A stretch of DNA of 64,000 nt from Trinickia symbiotica (GTDB taxonomy: Bacteria > Pseudomonadota > Gammaproteobacteria > Burkholderiales > Burkholderiaceae): positions 1-64,000 of the forward strand of contig NZ_PTIR01000008.1 of assembly GCF_002934455.1 (NCBI RefSeq), written 5' to 3'. Below the pieces are notes generated by a model. It was not told the DNA's origin. It searched no databases and saw nothing but the letters and a program-made list of their open reading frames with translations. The first letter of the stretch is position 1. Every line of letters starts with the position of its first letter. Positions 1 to 9,356 of this stretch are shown here, piece by piece. A program made the translations under genes and the position numbers.

Positions 1-13
1 TCTCAGTCATAGG

Positions 14-44
14 TTGCGTCCGCAAGTTGTAGTTGCGGACGCAA
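14..44. repeat. Perfect 12-bp inverted repeat at the broken 5' edge of the RTX gene
   Basis: TTGCGTCCGCAA (14-25) and TTGCGGACGCAA (33-44) pair perfectly around a 7-base loop. The hairpin lies just after an in-frame TAG (10-12) and before the point where RTX-like coding sequence begins. It could be a mobile-element end, a REP-like hairpin or a terminator of an upstream gene. There is no T-tract, and the window edge prevents a decision. Confidence 0.55.
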
Positions 45-147
45 GCCTGCGCTCGTTCAGCTTCCGATTCTAGGTGCGCTTAAATTCGCGCTTACGTATC
101 AATGGGCCGGCGTCGAGAACGTCGATCCCAGCAGCCGGGGATCCTAT

Positions 148-3100
148 ATGGACGCTCAGGAACTGGGTGTGCTAGAAAAATTCACGGGCGAAAACTTCGT
201 ATCAAGCTTCACAGGTGGCCCCGACCCTTCCAATTGGCATCAGGCCCAGGTGCTGCAGGATGCATTCAACCAGCTGATGAATGCCGTTGAGGTTCGCTTG
301 GTGGCGCAAGGGCCTCTGGCCTCTTATCTGTCGGGCGTGGGCTTCAATTACGACACGGACTCGTTGGTTGGCAGCGTGGACCTCACCGCACTAGCTGAAG
401 CGTTGATCAATGCAACTCCAGCGGGGCAACTTGCGGCTGAGGGGTACTGGTCAAGTGTGGCCCCGATGGTTGGCAACCTTTGCAGCGAGTTGGGGTTGGG
501 GGCGAGCGCCTATCAGACTGCGTTTCAGGGGCCATTCAGCAGTCTGAACTTGCCGTTCAGCCTTGATGAAATCGTCCAAGGCAACGTTTTCTTGGGCAAC
601 GGAACGAACACTGTGGCTGTGGCGCACACTGCGGGTGTCCCACACTATTTCGACGGTGGTCCCGGTGTCAGGTACGAAGGGAGTTCAGGCAGCGGGGATG
701 TGTTTGTCTTCAATCAAGGCTATGGGCAACTGGAAATCAACGAATTCGACTGGAACGCGTCGAATAACGTGTTGCGCTTGGGAGCCGGCATTACGCCGGA
801 TGCCGTCAAAGTCACGCTCGATGACAATCAGGACATTCTCCTCACCATTGGCAGCAATGGCGATCAGATAAAACTGGACAGCGAGGGAACGGGCGATCTG
901 CGCTGGGGAGTCGAACAGGTCCAATTCGCCGACGGAGCCGCATGGACCCAGAGTCAACTCATCGCGTCGGCGCGCAACATCCAAGGCACGGCCGCAAGCG
1001 AAACTTTGTACGGTACCAACGGAGCCGACACGTTCGATGGCAAGGGCAGCACTCCGTACAGCGGCAGCGACGTGGAGATTGGCAACGGTGGGAACGACAC
1101 TTTCATTTTCAATGAAGGTTACGGGAAGCTCACGATTAACGAGTACGACTATGGCGCATCCCCGGAGAACGTATTGCAGTTGGGTGCTGGAATTACTCCT
1201 GATCAGGTAGTGGTCAGCGTCGATCGCAGCCAAAACATTGTGCTGACAATCGGCACCAACGGCGACCAGGTCATGCTTAATCGTGAAGCGACCGGGGACG
1301 CGCGCGAAGGCGTCCAGCAAATTCAGTTCGCCGATGGCACGATCTGGACGCAAAGCCAACTTCTGGGGATGCTCGCCACCATCGACGGGACACCCCAAGA
1401 TGACACCCTCTACGGCACAGGGGGGGCCAACGTCTTCGATGGTAAGGGCGGCTATGACGTCGAGGTAGGGAACGGCGGGAACGACACATACGTCTTCAAC
1501 TCGGGCTACGGAACTCTTGTCATCAAGGACTCTGGCTCCGGCGTCTTGGACTTAGGCACGGGCATCACGCCAAGCGAAGTGAAGATCAGCACCGATTATT
1601 CAGGCGATATCGTCTTGACGATCGGTACCGAGGGCGACCAGGTCATGCTGAGCGGTATGACCCGAGGTGCGAGCAGCAGCATTCAGCAAGTGTTGTTCGC
1701 CGACGGCACGAGTTGGACAGCCGCCCAGATCTTGGCATGGTCGAGCGACATCCAGGGCACGACTGGCAACGACGATCTCTATGGGACGTCGGGCGACGAC
1801 GTCTTCGACGGCAAAGGCGGCAATGACTACGAGTCGGGGCGTGGAGGCAACGATACGTTCATTTTCAACCAGGGCTATGGGCACCTCGAGATTTCGGAGG
1901 TCAACGGCAGCGCCGGCTTCGACAGTGTGCTCGAGTTGGGCTCGGGAATTACGCCGTCAGCGGTGACGATCGCATACGGCCCCAACCAGAGCCTCGTTCT
2001 GACGGACGGCAACGATCAGATCACCCTCGACGGAATGGCCAATGGATCAGGACGAGACGGCGTGCAGACGGTGCAGTTTGCGGACGGTACTGTCTGGACC
2101 GCCAGCCAGATGCTGGCGTCGATCGGCGAGATCCGCGGCACGGCGGGCGATGACCAGCTTTTTGGAACGAGCGGTGCAAACTTGTTCGATGGTGGTGGGG
2201 GCAACGATTACGAAGACGGAGACGGCGGCAATGACACGTTTATATTCAATCGAGGGTACGGGACGCTAGAGATAGTCGAGCAGGGTGCGGCAACGACAAC
2301 GGGCACCCTGCTGCTCGGCCCTGGCATATTGCCGTCATCCGTGACGGTTAGCCTGGCGGGCGACTCCGTGCTGCTCACGATCGGTTCGAACGGCGATCAG
2401 GTGAAGCTGGATTACATGACCGACCGTGGCAGCAACTTCGGCGTTCGAGACGTGCAATTTGCCGACGGAACCGTATGGACAGCGAGCCAGATTCTCGCGT
2501 CACTCAGCGACGTTTCAGGCACGGCAAAAGATGATTCGATCGGCGGCACGAGTGATCCAAGCGTTATTGACGGAAAAGGCGGCAACGATGTGGCGGGCGG
2601 ACAGGGAAACAACGACACGTTCGTCTTCAAAGCCGGGTATGGACATCTGACGGTATACGAACCGCAGGCTGCCAACGGTGTCACCAACGTGTTGCTCTTC
2701 GGGCCTGACATCGACGAATCGTTTGTGACGGTAAAGGAGAATATGCAGGACGCCGTCGTGCTGACAGACGGCATCGCGGGCGACGAGGTCACGCTGGTCA
2801 ACCAGGCATATGAGTTCCAGGGACTGCAGTACGGCGGTGTACAAGAGGTGCAATTTGCTGACGGTACCATGTGGACGGCGCAGCAACTGCTGCAGAGGGC
2901 GACGCAGGGAACGCCGGGGGACGACGTCCTCATTGGCGGATGGCAAGCGAGCCTCTTGGATGGCAAAGGCGGGAACGATTACGAAGCCGGCGGTGGCGAT
3001 GGCGACACGTTCGTTTTTAACGCCGGATACGGACATCTGCAAATCAATGAGTATCAGTGGGGGACCGCAAATAACGTACTGCAACTCGGACAGGGTATCA

Positions 3101-5691
3101 GCGAGTCGTCGATTTCAGCGTCTGTGACGCGCGGTGACGCCATTGTGCTTAGTGACGGCACGCCTGGTGACCAGATCGTTCTCGATGGTGAGTTCGATGA
3201 CGCACGATATGGTGGTACCTCGCGTGGCATACAAGAGGTTCAATTCGCCGATGGGACGACGTGGTCCGTTCAGCAACTGGTTCAATTGGCGCAAACGAGA
3301 ACAGGTACGCCGGGGGACGATTACTTGGTCGGCACCACTACTGCCAGCGTGTTCGACGGCAAGGGCGGGAATGACTTCGAGACCGGCGGCGGCAAGGGAG
3401 ATACGTTCGTTTTCAATGCGGGCTACGGGCATCTGGAGATCTATGAATATCCGTATCAACCCACTAACGTCTTACAGCTTGGCCCGGGGATCAGCGCCTC
3501 GTCAGTGGAGGTTAGCGCCACCGAGGACTACGGGGTCATACTGACGGATGGGATGGCAGGCGACGAGATCGAACTCGACGGCGAATTGGGCGGGGAGGGC
3601 GTAGAGCAAGTCCAGTTCTCGGATGGAACGGTCTGGACCAGGCAGCAGCTGTTGCAGATGGCGGAAACCACAACCGGCACGCCCGGTGACGACGTGCTTC
3701 TGGGCACCACCGACGCCAGTCTGTTTGACGGGAAGGGCGGCAACGATTATGAAGAAGGTGACGGTAACGGCCATTTAGACACCTTTGTATTTAACGCGGG
3801 TTACGGTCACTTGGAAATCGACGAGTCAAATTACACCGTCGCGACGAGCGTGTTGGAACTGGGTCCTGGAATCAGCGAATCTTCCCTCCAAGTCACCACG
3901 GACAAGAGCGAAGACATCGTGCTGACGTCGGGAACGGATCAGATCGTGATCGACTGGATGGCGGATGGCTGGGGAGATTACGGCGTCGGACAAGTGACGT
4001 TCGCCGACGGGACGGTATGGACGGCCAGCCAGATCATCGCAATGGCCAGCAACGTTCAGGGAACAGCCGGTAACGACACGCTATACGGCACCAGTATTTC
4101 AAGTACGTTCGACGGAAAGGGAGGCAACGACGTCGAGATCGGAAATGGCAACGACGATACGTTCATATTCGATCCGGGCTACGGACATCTCGAAATCGAA
4201 GAGGGGATGGCCAACTACGATTCAACCAACGTGTTGCAGTTCGGGGCCGGCATCAGGGCCGCTATGGTCACTGCGTCGTTGGGAAGCAACGGCAGTATCG
4301 TCTTAACGTCTGGCACAGACCAAGTCGTGCTGGATGGTATGACCACGCAATCGTGCGGAATCCAACTAGTCCAGTTCGCCGATGGCACGCAGTGGACGCC
4401 GAGCCAGATATTGGCGATGGCCAGCATCATCCGAGGGACCGCTGGTAACGACACGCTATCTGGGACGGCGGGCGGCGACTGGTTCGATGGCCGAGGCGGC
4501 AACGACCTCGAGGTAGGCGGAGGCGGTGCCGACACGTTTGTCTTCAACCAGGGCTACGGCCACCTGGAAATCGACGAGCAGGACTACTCTCACGGCATTG
4601 TGGGAAAGGTGTTGAAGCTCGGCCCGGGGATCGCGCCTTCTTCAGTAACGGTGACATCGGACCAGTACCAGGATGTCGTCTTGACGTCGGGATCCGATCA
4701 GATCCAGCTGGACGGCATGGCGGATAACTCGGGGTTGCGGGGCGTGCAGCAAGTGCAGTTTGCCGACGGAACCTTATGGACGGCGGCCCAAATGATTGCC
4801 TGGGCGCGCGATGTCCAAGGCACGCCGGGCAACGAGACGCTATACGGCACCAACGGCGCCGACATTTTTGATGGCCAGGGCGGCAACGATATCGAGATCG
4901 GCAATGGCGGCGCTGATACGTTCGTCTTCAATCAAGGTTACGGTCAACTGGAGATCGACGAAGCCAATTACTACCCAGGCACGAATTCGGTCCTGCGGCT
5001 TGGCGCGGGAATCGACGAGTCGGAAGTCTCAGTAGCCGGCACAAGCAGCCGCGGGCTGGTGCTGACAGACGGCATAGCGGGCGACCAGATCACGCTGGAT
5101 AACGCCCTCTACGGAAGCGACTACGGGGTGCAGCAGGTGCAATTCGCCGACGGTACGACGTGGTCGGCACAGCAGCTTGAGCAAATGGCGACGACTGGCA
5201 ACGCTGGCGGGGGCACGCTCTACGGCACACCGGGGGCAGACGTATTCGATAGCCGTGGTGGCAATGCGACCGAAGTCGGCAACGGCGGAAGCGATACCTA
5301 CCTCCTCCAACCGGGATACGGTCCTATAACGATCGTCAATGGCATATCGAGCAACAACGTTTCGGAAGGGGTTTTATCGATCGCGGGCGTCAATCCTGAC
5401 AACGTTTGGTTGGCGCAAGTCGGAAACAATCTTCAGGTTGAAGTGATGGGTTCCACGACGGAAGCCACCATTCAAAACTGGTTCAACAACTCCTACAGCA
5501 AGCTTGGAGAGCTTACTGTCAGCGGCGGCACGGCGGGCAACATGACGCTGGATGCACGGATTGACCAGTTAGTCCAGGCAATGGCGACCTTTAGTAGCAA
5601 TAATCCGGGCTTCGATCCGACCTCGTCGGCAAACCCGGTTATCAACGATCCAACGCTGCTTACCGCGGTCAATTCGGCGTGGCATCAGTAG
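148..5691 (+). CDS. RTX / haemolysin-type calcium-binding repeat protein, probably 5'-truncated
   Basis: This is a secreted, acidic, Gly/Asp/Asn-rich protein of 1847 residues. It is built of about 13 copies of a roughly 125-residue unit. Each unit has a short nonapeptide-type calcium-binding stretch (GGNDxExGxGGNDTFVF), then NxGYGHLEI and a closing QVQFADGTxWTxxQ, as in the haemolysin-type calcium-binding related family. The C-terminus (AVNSAWHQ) resembles the uncleaved secretion tails of such proteins. Genes for a complete type I exporter follow directly, so export across both membranes is expected. The first ATG is at 148, but the same frame reads LTYQWAGVENVDPSSRG at 91-141, a segment usually internal in this family, and meets a TAG at 10-12. 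The gene therefore looks like the 3' part of a larger one. Whether 148 is really used is unknown, as no strong ribosome-binding site precedes it. Confidence 0.85.
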   Translation: MDAQELGVLEKFTGENFVSSFTGGPDPSNWHQAQVLQDAFNQLMNAVEVRLVAQGPLASYLSGVGFNYDTDSLVGSVDLTALAEALINATPAGQLAAEGYWSSVAPMVGNLCSELGLGASAYQTAFQGPFSSLNLPFSLDEIVQGNVFLGNGTNTVAVAHTAGVPHYFDGGPGVRYEGSSGSGDVFVFNQGYGQLEINEFDWNASNNVLRLGAGITPDAVKVTLDDNQDILLTIGSNGDQIKLDSEGTGDLRWGVEQVQFADGAAWTQSQLIASARNIQGTAASETLYGTNGADTFDGKGSTPYSGSDVEIGNGGNDTFIFNEGYGKLTINEYDYGASPENVLQLGAGITPDQVVVSVDRSQNIVLTIGTNGDQVMLNREATGDAREGVQQIQFADGTIWTQSQLLGMLATIDGTPQDDTLYGTGGANVFDGKGGYDVEVGNGGNDTYVFNSGYGTLVIKDSGSGVLDLGTGITPSEVKISTDYSGDIVLTIGTEGDQVMLSGMTRGASSSIQQVLFADGTSWTAAQILAWSSDIQGTTGNDDLYGTSGDDVFDGKGGNDYESGRGGNDTFIFNQGYGHLEISEVNGSAGFDSVLELGSGITPSAVTIAYGPNQSLVLTDGNDQITLDGMANGSGRDGVQTVQFADGTVWTASQMLASIGEIRGTAGDDQLFGTSGANLFDGGGGNDYEDGDGGNDTFIFNRGYGTLEIVEQGAATTTGTLLLGPGILPSSVTVSLAGDSVLLTIGSNGDQVKLDYMTDRGSNFGVRDVQFADGTVWTASQILASLSDVSGTAKDDSIGGTSDPSVIDGKGGNDVAGGQGNNDTFVFKAGYGHLTVYEPQAANGVTNVLLFGPDIDESFVTVKENMQDAVVLTDGIAGDEVTLVNQAYEFQGLQYGGVQEVQFADGTMWTAQQLLQRATQGTPGDDVLIGGWQASLLDGKGGNDYEAGGGDGDTFVFNAGYGHLQINEYQWGTANNVLQLGQGISESSISASVTRGDAIVLSDGTPGDQIVLDGEFDDARYGGTSRGIQEVQFADGTTWSVQQLVQLAQTRTGTPGDDYLVGTTTASVFDGKGGNDFETGGGKGDTFVFNAGYGHLEIYEYPYQPTNVLQLGPGISASSVEVSATEDYGVILTDGMAGDEIELDGELGGEGVEQVQFSDGTVWTRQQLLQMAETTTGTPGDDVLLGTTDASLFDGKGGNDYEEGDGNGHLDTFVFNAGYGHLEIDESNYTVATSVLELGPGISESSLQVTTDKSEDIVLTSGTDQIVIDWMADGWGDYGVGQVTFADGTVWTASQIIAMASNVQGTAGNDTLYGTSISSTFDGKGGNDVEIGNGNDDTFIFDPGYGHLEIEEGMANYDSTNVLQFGAGIRAAMVTASLGSNGSIVLTSGTDQVVLDGMTTQSCGIQLVQFADGTQWTPSQILAMASIIRGTAGNDTLSGTAGGDWFDGRGGNDLEVGGGGADTFVFNQGYGHLEIDEQDYSHGIVGKVLKLGPGIAPSSVTVTSDQYQDVVLTSGSDQIQLDGMADNSGLRGVQQVQFADGTLWTAAQMIAWARDVQGTPGNETLYGTNGADIFDGQGGNDIEIGNGGADTFVFNQGYGQLEIDEANYYPGTNSVLRLGAGIDESEVSVAGTSSRGLVLTDGIAGDQITLDNALYGSDYGVQQVQFADGTTWSAQQLEQMATTGNAGGGTLYGTPGADVFDSRGGNATEVGNGGSDTYLLQPGYGPITIVNGISSNNVSEGVLSIAGVNPDNVWLAQVGNNLQVEVMGSTTEATIQNWFNNSYSKLGELTVSGGTAGNMTLDARIDQLVQAMATFSSNNPGFDPTSSANPVINDPTLLTAVNSAWHQ
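700..5330 (+). repeat. Tandem coding repeats of about 370-400 bp in the RTX gene
   Basis: The FADGTxW motif recurs near 925, 1327, 1696, 2077, 2458, 2857, 3243, 3619, 4000, 4375, 4756 and 5143, giving a period of 369-400 bp. The GYG motif recurs 13 times, the last one (GYGPITIV) being degenerate. The copies are clearly diverged at DNA level, so this is an old array and not a recent expansion. Spacer residues between motifs vary most. Confidence 0.85.
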
Positions 5692-5709
5692 GAGCATTCC
5701 ATCTTCGGT

Positions 5710-5737
5710 GATCCCGTCACATCTACGTGACGGGATC
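5710..5737 (+). terminator. Strong hairpin between RTX gene and exporter genes
   Basis: GATCCCGTCAC (5710-5720) pairs perfectly with GTGACGGGATC (5727-5737) across a 6-base loop. It starts 18 bases after the RTX stop codon. No T-run follows, so it would act as a partial terminator, attenuator or 3'-end stabiliser. Such an element would let the abundant substrate be made in excess of its transporter, as known for the hlyA-hlyB junction of E. coli. Confidence 0.6.
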
Positions 5738-5799
5738 CTGACGGCAGTGATTCGTCGACGACACAGGATCGGCGAAACAACCAATACGGGGTCTCGTTT

Positions 5800-7923
5800 G
5801 TGACCGCACGACCAGAACACCTCGCCGCGGATCCGGGGCTCGCGGCACTGATTGTGATAGCGCGCCTTCACGGCATCGCAGCGGATGCCGATCAATTGCG
5901 TCATGCGGCCGCGCTTGAAAACGCTCGTTTTGACGAGCGAGATTTAATTCTTTCCGCTCGTTCACTTGGGCTGAAGGTGCGCGCGGTTAAGGTCAGTGAA
6001 GCCCGTCTGCCAAAATTGCCTTTGCCGGCACTACTGCTCGATAGCGAAGGGAAGCATTGCGTCTTGGCCGCATGCGATGGCATGCGATCCATGGTCTTGG
6101 AATGCGGCGCGGCAACGCCGACTGTCACTCAGCCCTCCGAGGTAATGAGGCGCTCCGCAGGGCACCTACTGTTGTTCGCTTCACGAGCGTCGCTCGCCGG
6201 CGAACTGGCGCGGTTTGACTTTTCGTGGTTTATTCCTGCAGTCGTCAAATACCGGCGCCTGTTGCTCGAGGTGCTACTGGTATCTCTCGTGCTGCAGCTC
6301 TTTGGCCTCGTCTCCCCTCTGATGTTCCAAGTCGTGATGGACAAGGTTCTCGTGAACCGCGCGTACACGACGCTCAACGTTGTTTGCCTCGCGCTGCTCG
6401 TCTGTTCCATTTTCGAAGTGATCCTGACGGGCTTGCGAAACTTCGTCTTCGCACATACAACCAATCGCATTGATGTAGAACTTGGCGCTCGGCTCTTCCG
6501 TCACTTGCTGACGCTGCCGCTCGCCTACTTTGAGGCGAGACGCGTCGGCGATACGGTCGCTCGCGTCAGAGAGCTCGAAAACATTCGGAGTTTTCTTACC
6601 GGGCAGGCGATAACAGCCGTCATCGATCTGCTTTTCTCTGTGGTTTTCTTTGGCGTCATGTGCATTTACAGCGTCTGGCTGACCCTGGTCGTCGCCATCT
6701 CCCTGCCAGTTTATGCGTCCATTTCCATGACGCTAAACCCGGTGCTGCGTGACCGATTGAACCAAAAGTTCGCTCGCGGTGCCGACAATCAATCCTTCCT
6801 CGTGGAGGCGGTTTCCGGCGTCCAGACCGTGAAGGCGATGGCGCTCGAGCCGCAGTTCACCCGTCGCTGGGACAACCAACTGGCGGCGTATATCACCGCC
6901 AGCTTCCGCGTGAATTCTCTGAGTAAACTTGGACAGCAACTTATTCAACTCGTGGGAAAGCTCGTTACAGTGACGACGCTGTTCCTGGGCGCGAAGCTCG
7001 TCATCGATGGCAAGCTGACCGTCGGCCAACTGGTCGCCTTCAACATGATGTCGCAGCGTGTCGCCGCACCGGTACTGCGCCTCGCACAACTGTGGCAGGA
7101 TTTCCAGCAAATTGGCATCTCGATGCTGCGCTTGGGCGATATCCTGAATTCGCGTACCGAATTACCCCAAAGTCGCCAGGCGATGCCTGCGATCAAGGGG
7201 GATGTGAACTTTGATGACATCCGCTTCCGTTATTGCCCCGATGGCCAACCTGTCCTCAACGGAATCAACCTGGCGATCCGCGCCGGGGAAGTCATCGGCA
7301 TCGTTGGCCGGTCGGGTTCCGGGAAGAGCACGCTGACGAAATTGTTGCAGCGCTTGTATGTTCCTGAACATGGTCGCGTGCGCATCGATGGGATCGATCT
7401 CGCCCTGGCGGATCCTGCATGGCTGCGCCGGCAAATCGGTGTGGTGCTGCAGGAGAACTTACTGTTCAACCGATCAATTCGCGACAATATCGCTATCACG
7501 GACTCCGGTGCGCCTCTGGAAGCGGTGATCCATGCGGCGAAGCTCGCGGGGGCGGATGACTTTATTGCAGAGCTTCCGCAAGGCTATGACACAGTCGTTG
7601 GCGAACATGGTTCGACGCTTTCGGGTGGCCAGCGACAACGCATTGCCATTGCACGTGCGCTTCTCACCAATCCTCGAATATTGATCTTCGACGAAGCCAC
7701 GAGCGCGCTTGATTTCGAGACCGAGCGGGTAATTCAGAACAACATGAAAGCCATCTGTCAGGGCCGTACAGTGATCATTATCGCGCACAGGCTCAGTGCG
7801 GTTCGCCATGCGAATCGCATCATCGCAATGGATAAAGGGCGTGTCGTCGAGCACGGCAGCCATGACGAACTGATGAACCATCGCGGCTACTACGCCCACC
7901 TCGTGTCCCTGCAAAACGCATGA
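5800..7923 (+). CDS. Type I secretion ABC exporter (HlyB-type ATPase/permease)
   Basis: This 707-residue inner-membrane protein powers export of the RTX protein. Residues 1-125 form a C39-like domain. The peptidase Cys is absent (ADPGLAALIVIARLHG where C39 enzymes have DCG), so it should bind the substrate without cleaving it, as in HlyB. A six-helix ABC membrane domain follows (about 145-430), then the nucleotide-binding domain with Walker A GRSGSGKST near 503, signature LSGGQRQR near 607, Walker B ILIFDEA near 627 and the H-loop IIAHR. Length matches the HlyB family. The GTG start lies 108 bases after the RTX stop, and the stop overlaps the next start (ATGA), indicating translational coupling. 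Confidence 0.92.
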   Translation: MTARPEHLAADPGLAALIVIARLHGIAADADQLRHAAALENARFDERDLILSARSLGLKVRAVKVSEARLPKLPLPALLLDSEGKHCVLAACDGMRSMVLECGAATPTVTQPSEVMRRSAGHLLLFASRASLAGELARFDFSWFIPAVVKYRRLLLEVLLVSLVLQLFGLVSPLMFQVVMDKVLVNRAYTTLNVVCLALLVCSIFEVILTGLRNFVFAHTTNRIDVELGARLFRHLLTLPLAYFEARRVGDTVARVRELENIRSFLTGQAITAVIDLLFSVVFFGVMCIYSVWLTLVVAISLPVYASISMTLNPVLRDRLNQKFARGADNQSFLVEAVSGVQTVKAMALEPQFTRRWDNQLAAYITASFRVNSLSKLGQQLIQLVGKLVTVTTLFLGAKLVIDGKLTVGQLVAFNMMSQRVAAPVLRLAQLWQDFQQIGISMLRLGDILNSRTELPQSRQAMPAIKGDVNFDDIRFRYCPDGQPVLNGINLAIRAGEVIGIVGRSGSGKSTLTKLLQRLYVPEHGRVRIDGIDLALADPAWLRRQIGVVLQENLLFNRSIRDNIAITDSGAPLEAVIHAAKLAGADDFIAELPQGYDTVVGEHGSTLSGGQRQRIAIARALLTNPRILIFDEATSALDFETERVIQNNMKAICQGRTVIIIAHRLSAVRHANRIIAMDKGRVVEHGSHDELMNHRGYYAHLVSLQNA

Positions 7924-9356
7924 TGATAATGAATTCTCTGCGGCTCCAGGCGATAGGAGACTTATGTCGGCGGTACGGTTCGATCTTCCAGTCGGCATGG
8001 GCTATACGAGATCAACTGGAGGCTCAGCGGCGCTCCACCGACGAGTTGCAGTTCCTGCCCGCTAACCTGGAACTGATCGAAACGCCGCCACATCCGGCGC
8101 CGCGCTGGGCGATGCGCGCCATTGTTGCGCTTGCATGCGCATTGCTGTTGATCGCTGTGTTCGGCAAGCTCGACATCGTGGCGACCGCCCAAGGAAAGCT
8201 AATCCCAAGCGCGCGCGTGAAAGTGATTCAACCGGCGATTACGGGCGTTGTGCGCCAGATTCTCGTGCATGATGGGCAACGGGTGTCACAAGGACAACCC
8301 CTGATCGAGCTGGATACCACTCAGGCGGCTGCAGATGCTCACAAATCACGTTCAGCACGGATTGACGCGGCACTTGCGATGGCTCGAGCCCGCTCACTCG
8401 TTGCCGCTCAGCAGACAGGTTCTAGTCCGGCCGTTTCCGCAGTCGATGGTGCCTCGTCTGAACAGCGTGCCGAGGCACAACGCTTTGCTGACGGCTTGTT
8501 TCGCGAGTACGCGGACAAGGTTGCCGGGGCCCGCGCGGAACTGCTGAAACGAGAAGCAGAATCGACGACGACGGCGCAGGAAGTAGCGAAGCTTCGTGCG
8601 ACCGCGCCGCTCGCCCGAAGGGAGGCAAACGACTATAAGGCTCTCGCCGTCGATAACTACGTTGCTCAGCACGACTACCTCGGCAAAGAACAGACGGCTC
8701 TTGAGCAGGAGCACGAGCTTGCCGCACAGCAGAGCCACGCACGCGAACTAAACGCCGGCGTCATCGAGCAGCGATCGATCATCGAGTCGATCACCTCCCA
8801 GTTTCGCCGCGAGCAACTCGATGCCCTTGACAAGGCCAGCCAGCAATTTGCACAAAATCGCGATGAGGAAACCAAGGCCGACACTCGCCAACGCTTGTTG
8901 ACGCTTTATTCTCCGGTCTCTGGCACCGTACAGCAATTGTCAGTGCATACCCTCGGCGGGGTTGTCACGACCGCTCAGTCGCTCATGGAGGTGGTGCCCG
9001 ACGACGCCGTGGAAGTTGAAGCGAATATCGAAAACAAAGACATCGGTTTCGTTAATGTCGGCCAGGATGCCGTCGTGAAAATCGAGGCGTTCCCGTACAC
9101 ACAGTATGGCTATCTGACCGGCAGGGTGGTATCCGTCTCAAACGACGCGGTGCAGGATAAGGGCAAAAAGGCGGGACTGACCTTCGTAGCCCGAATTCGT
9201 CTGCCATCCAGCCAGATGCGTATTGAACAGAAGTGGATCAGTCTCACGCCCGGTATGCAGGTAACCACGGAGATAAGGACCGGGCGCCGCAGCGTCGCAG
9301 GATACTTCCTGGATCCGCTGATTCAGACGGCTCGGGAGAGCCTTCGTGAGCGCTGA
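7920..9356 (+). CDS. Type I secretion membrane fusion protein (HlyD family)
   Basis: This 478-residue periplasmic adaptor links the ABC exporter to the outer-membrane channel. It has a short cytosolic N-terminus, one membrane helix around residues 60-80 (IVALACALLLIAVFG), a lipoyl-like half (VIQPAITGVVRQILVHDGQRVSQGQPLIELD), a long coiled-coil hairpin, and the second lipoyl half with a beta-barrel (LYSPVSGTVQQLSVHTLGG). The start overlaps the exporter stop as ATGA, and ATG codons at 7923 and 7929 are in-frame alternatives. The 3' end overlaps the next gene by 11 bases. Confidence 0.92.
   Translation: MMIMNSLRLQAIGDLCRRYGSIFQSAWAIRDQLEAQRRSTDELQFLPANLELIETPPHPAPRWAMRAIVALACALLLIAVFGKLDIVATAQGKLIPSARVKVIQPAITGVVRQILVHDGQRVSQGQPLIELDTTQAAADAHKSRSARIDAALAMARARSLVAAQQTGSSPAVSAVDGASSEQRAEAQRFADGLFREYADKVAGARAELLKREAESTTTAQEVAKLRATAPLARREANDYKALAVDNYVAQHDYLGKEQTALEQEHELAAQQSHARELNAGVIEQRSIIESITSQFRREQLDALDKASQQFAQNRDEETKADTRQRLLTLYSPVSGTVQQLSVHTLGGVVTTAQSLMEVVPDDAVEVEANIENKDIGFVNVGQDAVVKIEAFPYTQYGYLTGRVVSVSNDAVQDKGKKAGLTFVARIRLPSSQMRIEQKWISLTPGMQVTTEIRTGRRSVAGYFLDPLIQTARESLRER

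Noticed and set aside
685-1398. Minus-strand frames inside the RTX gene
   Set aside because: They come from the biased codon pattern of the repeats. There is no family similarity, no start signal and full overlap with the real gene.
700-5330. CRISPR-like array in the repeated RTX region
   Set aside because: The repeats are about 370-400 bp long, coding and diverged, unlike CRISPR direct repeats.
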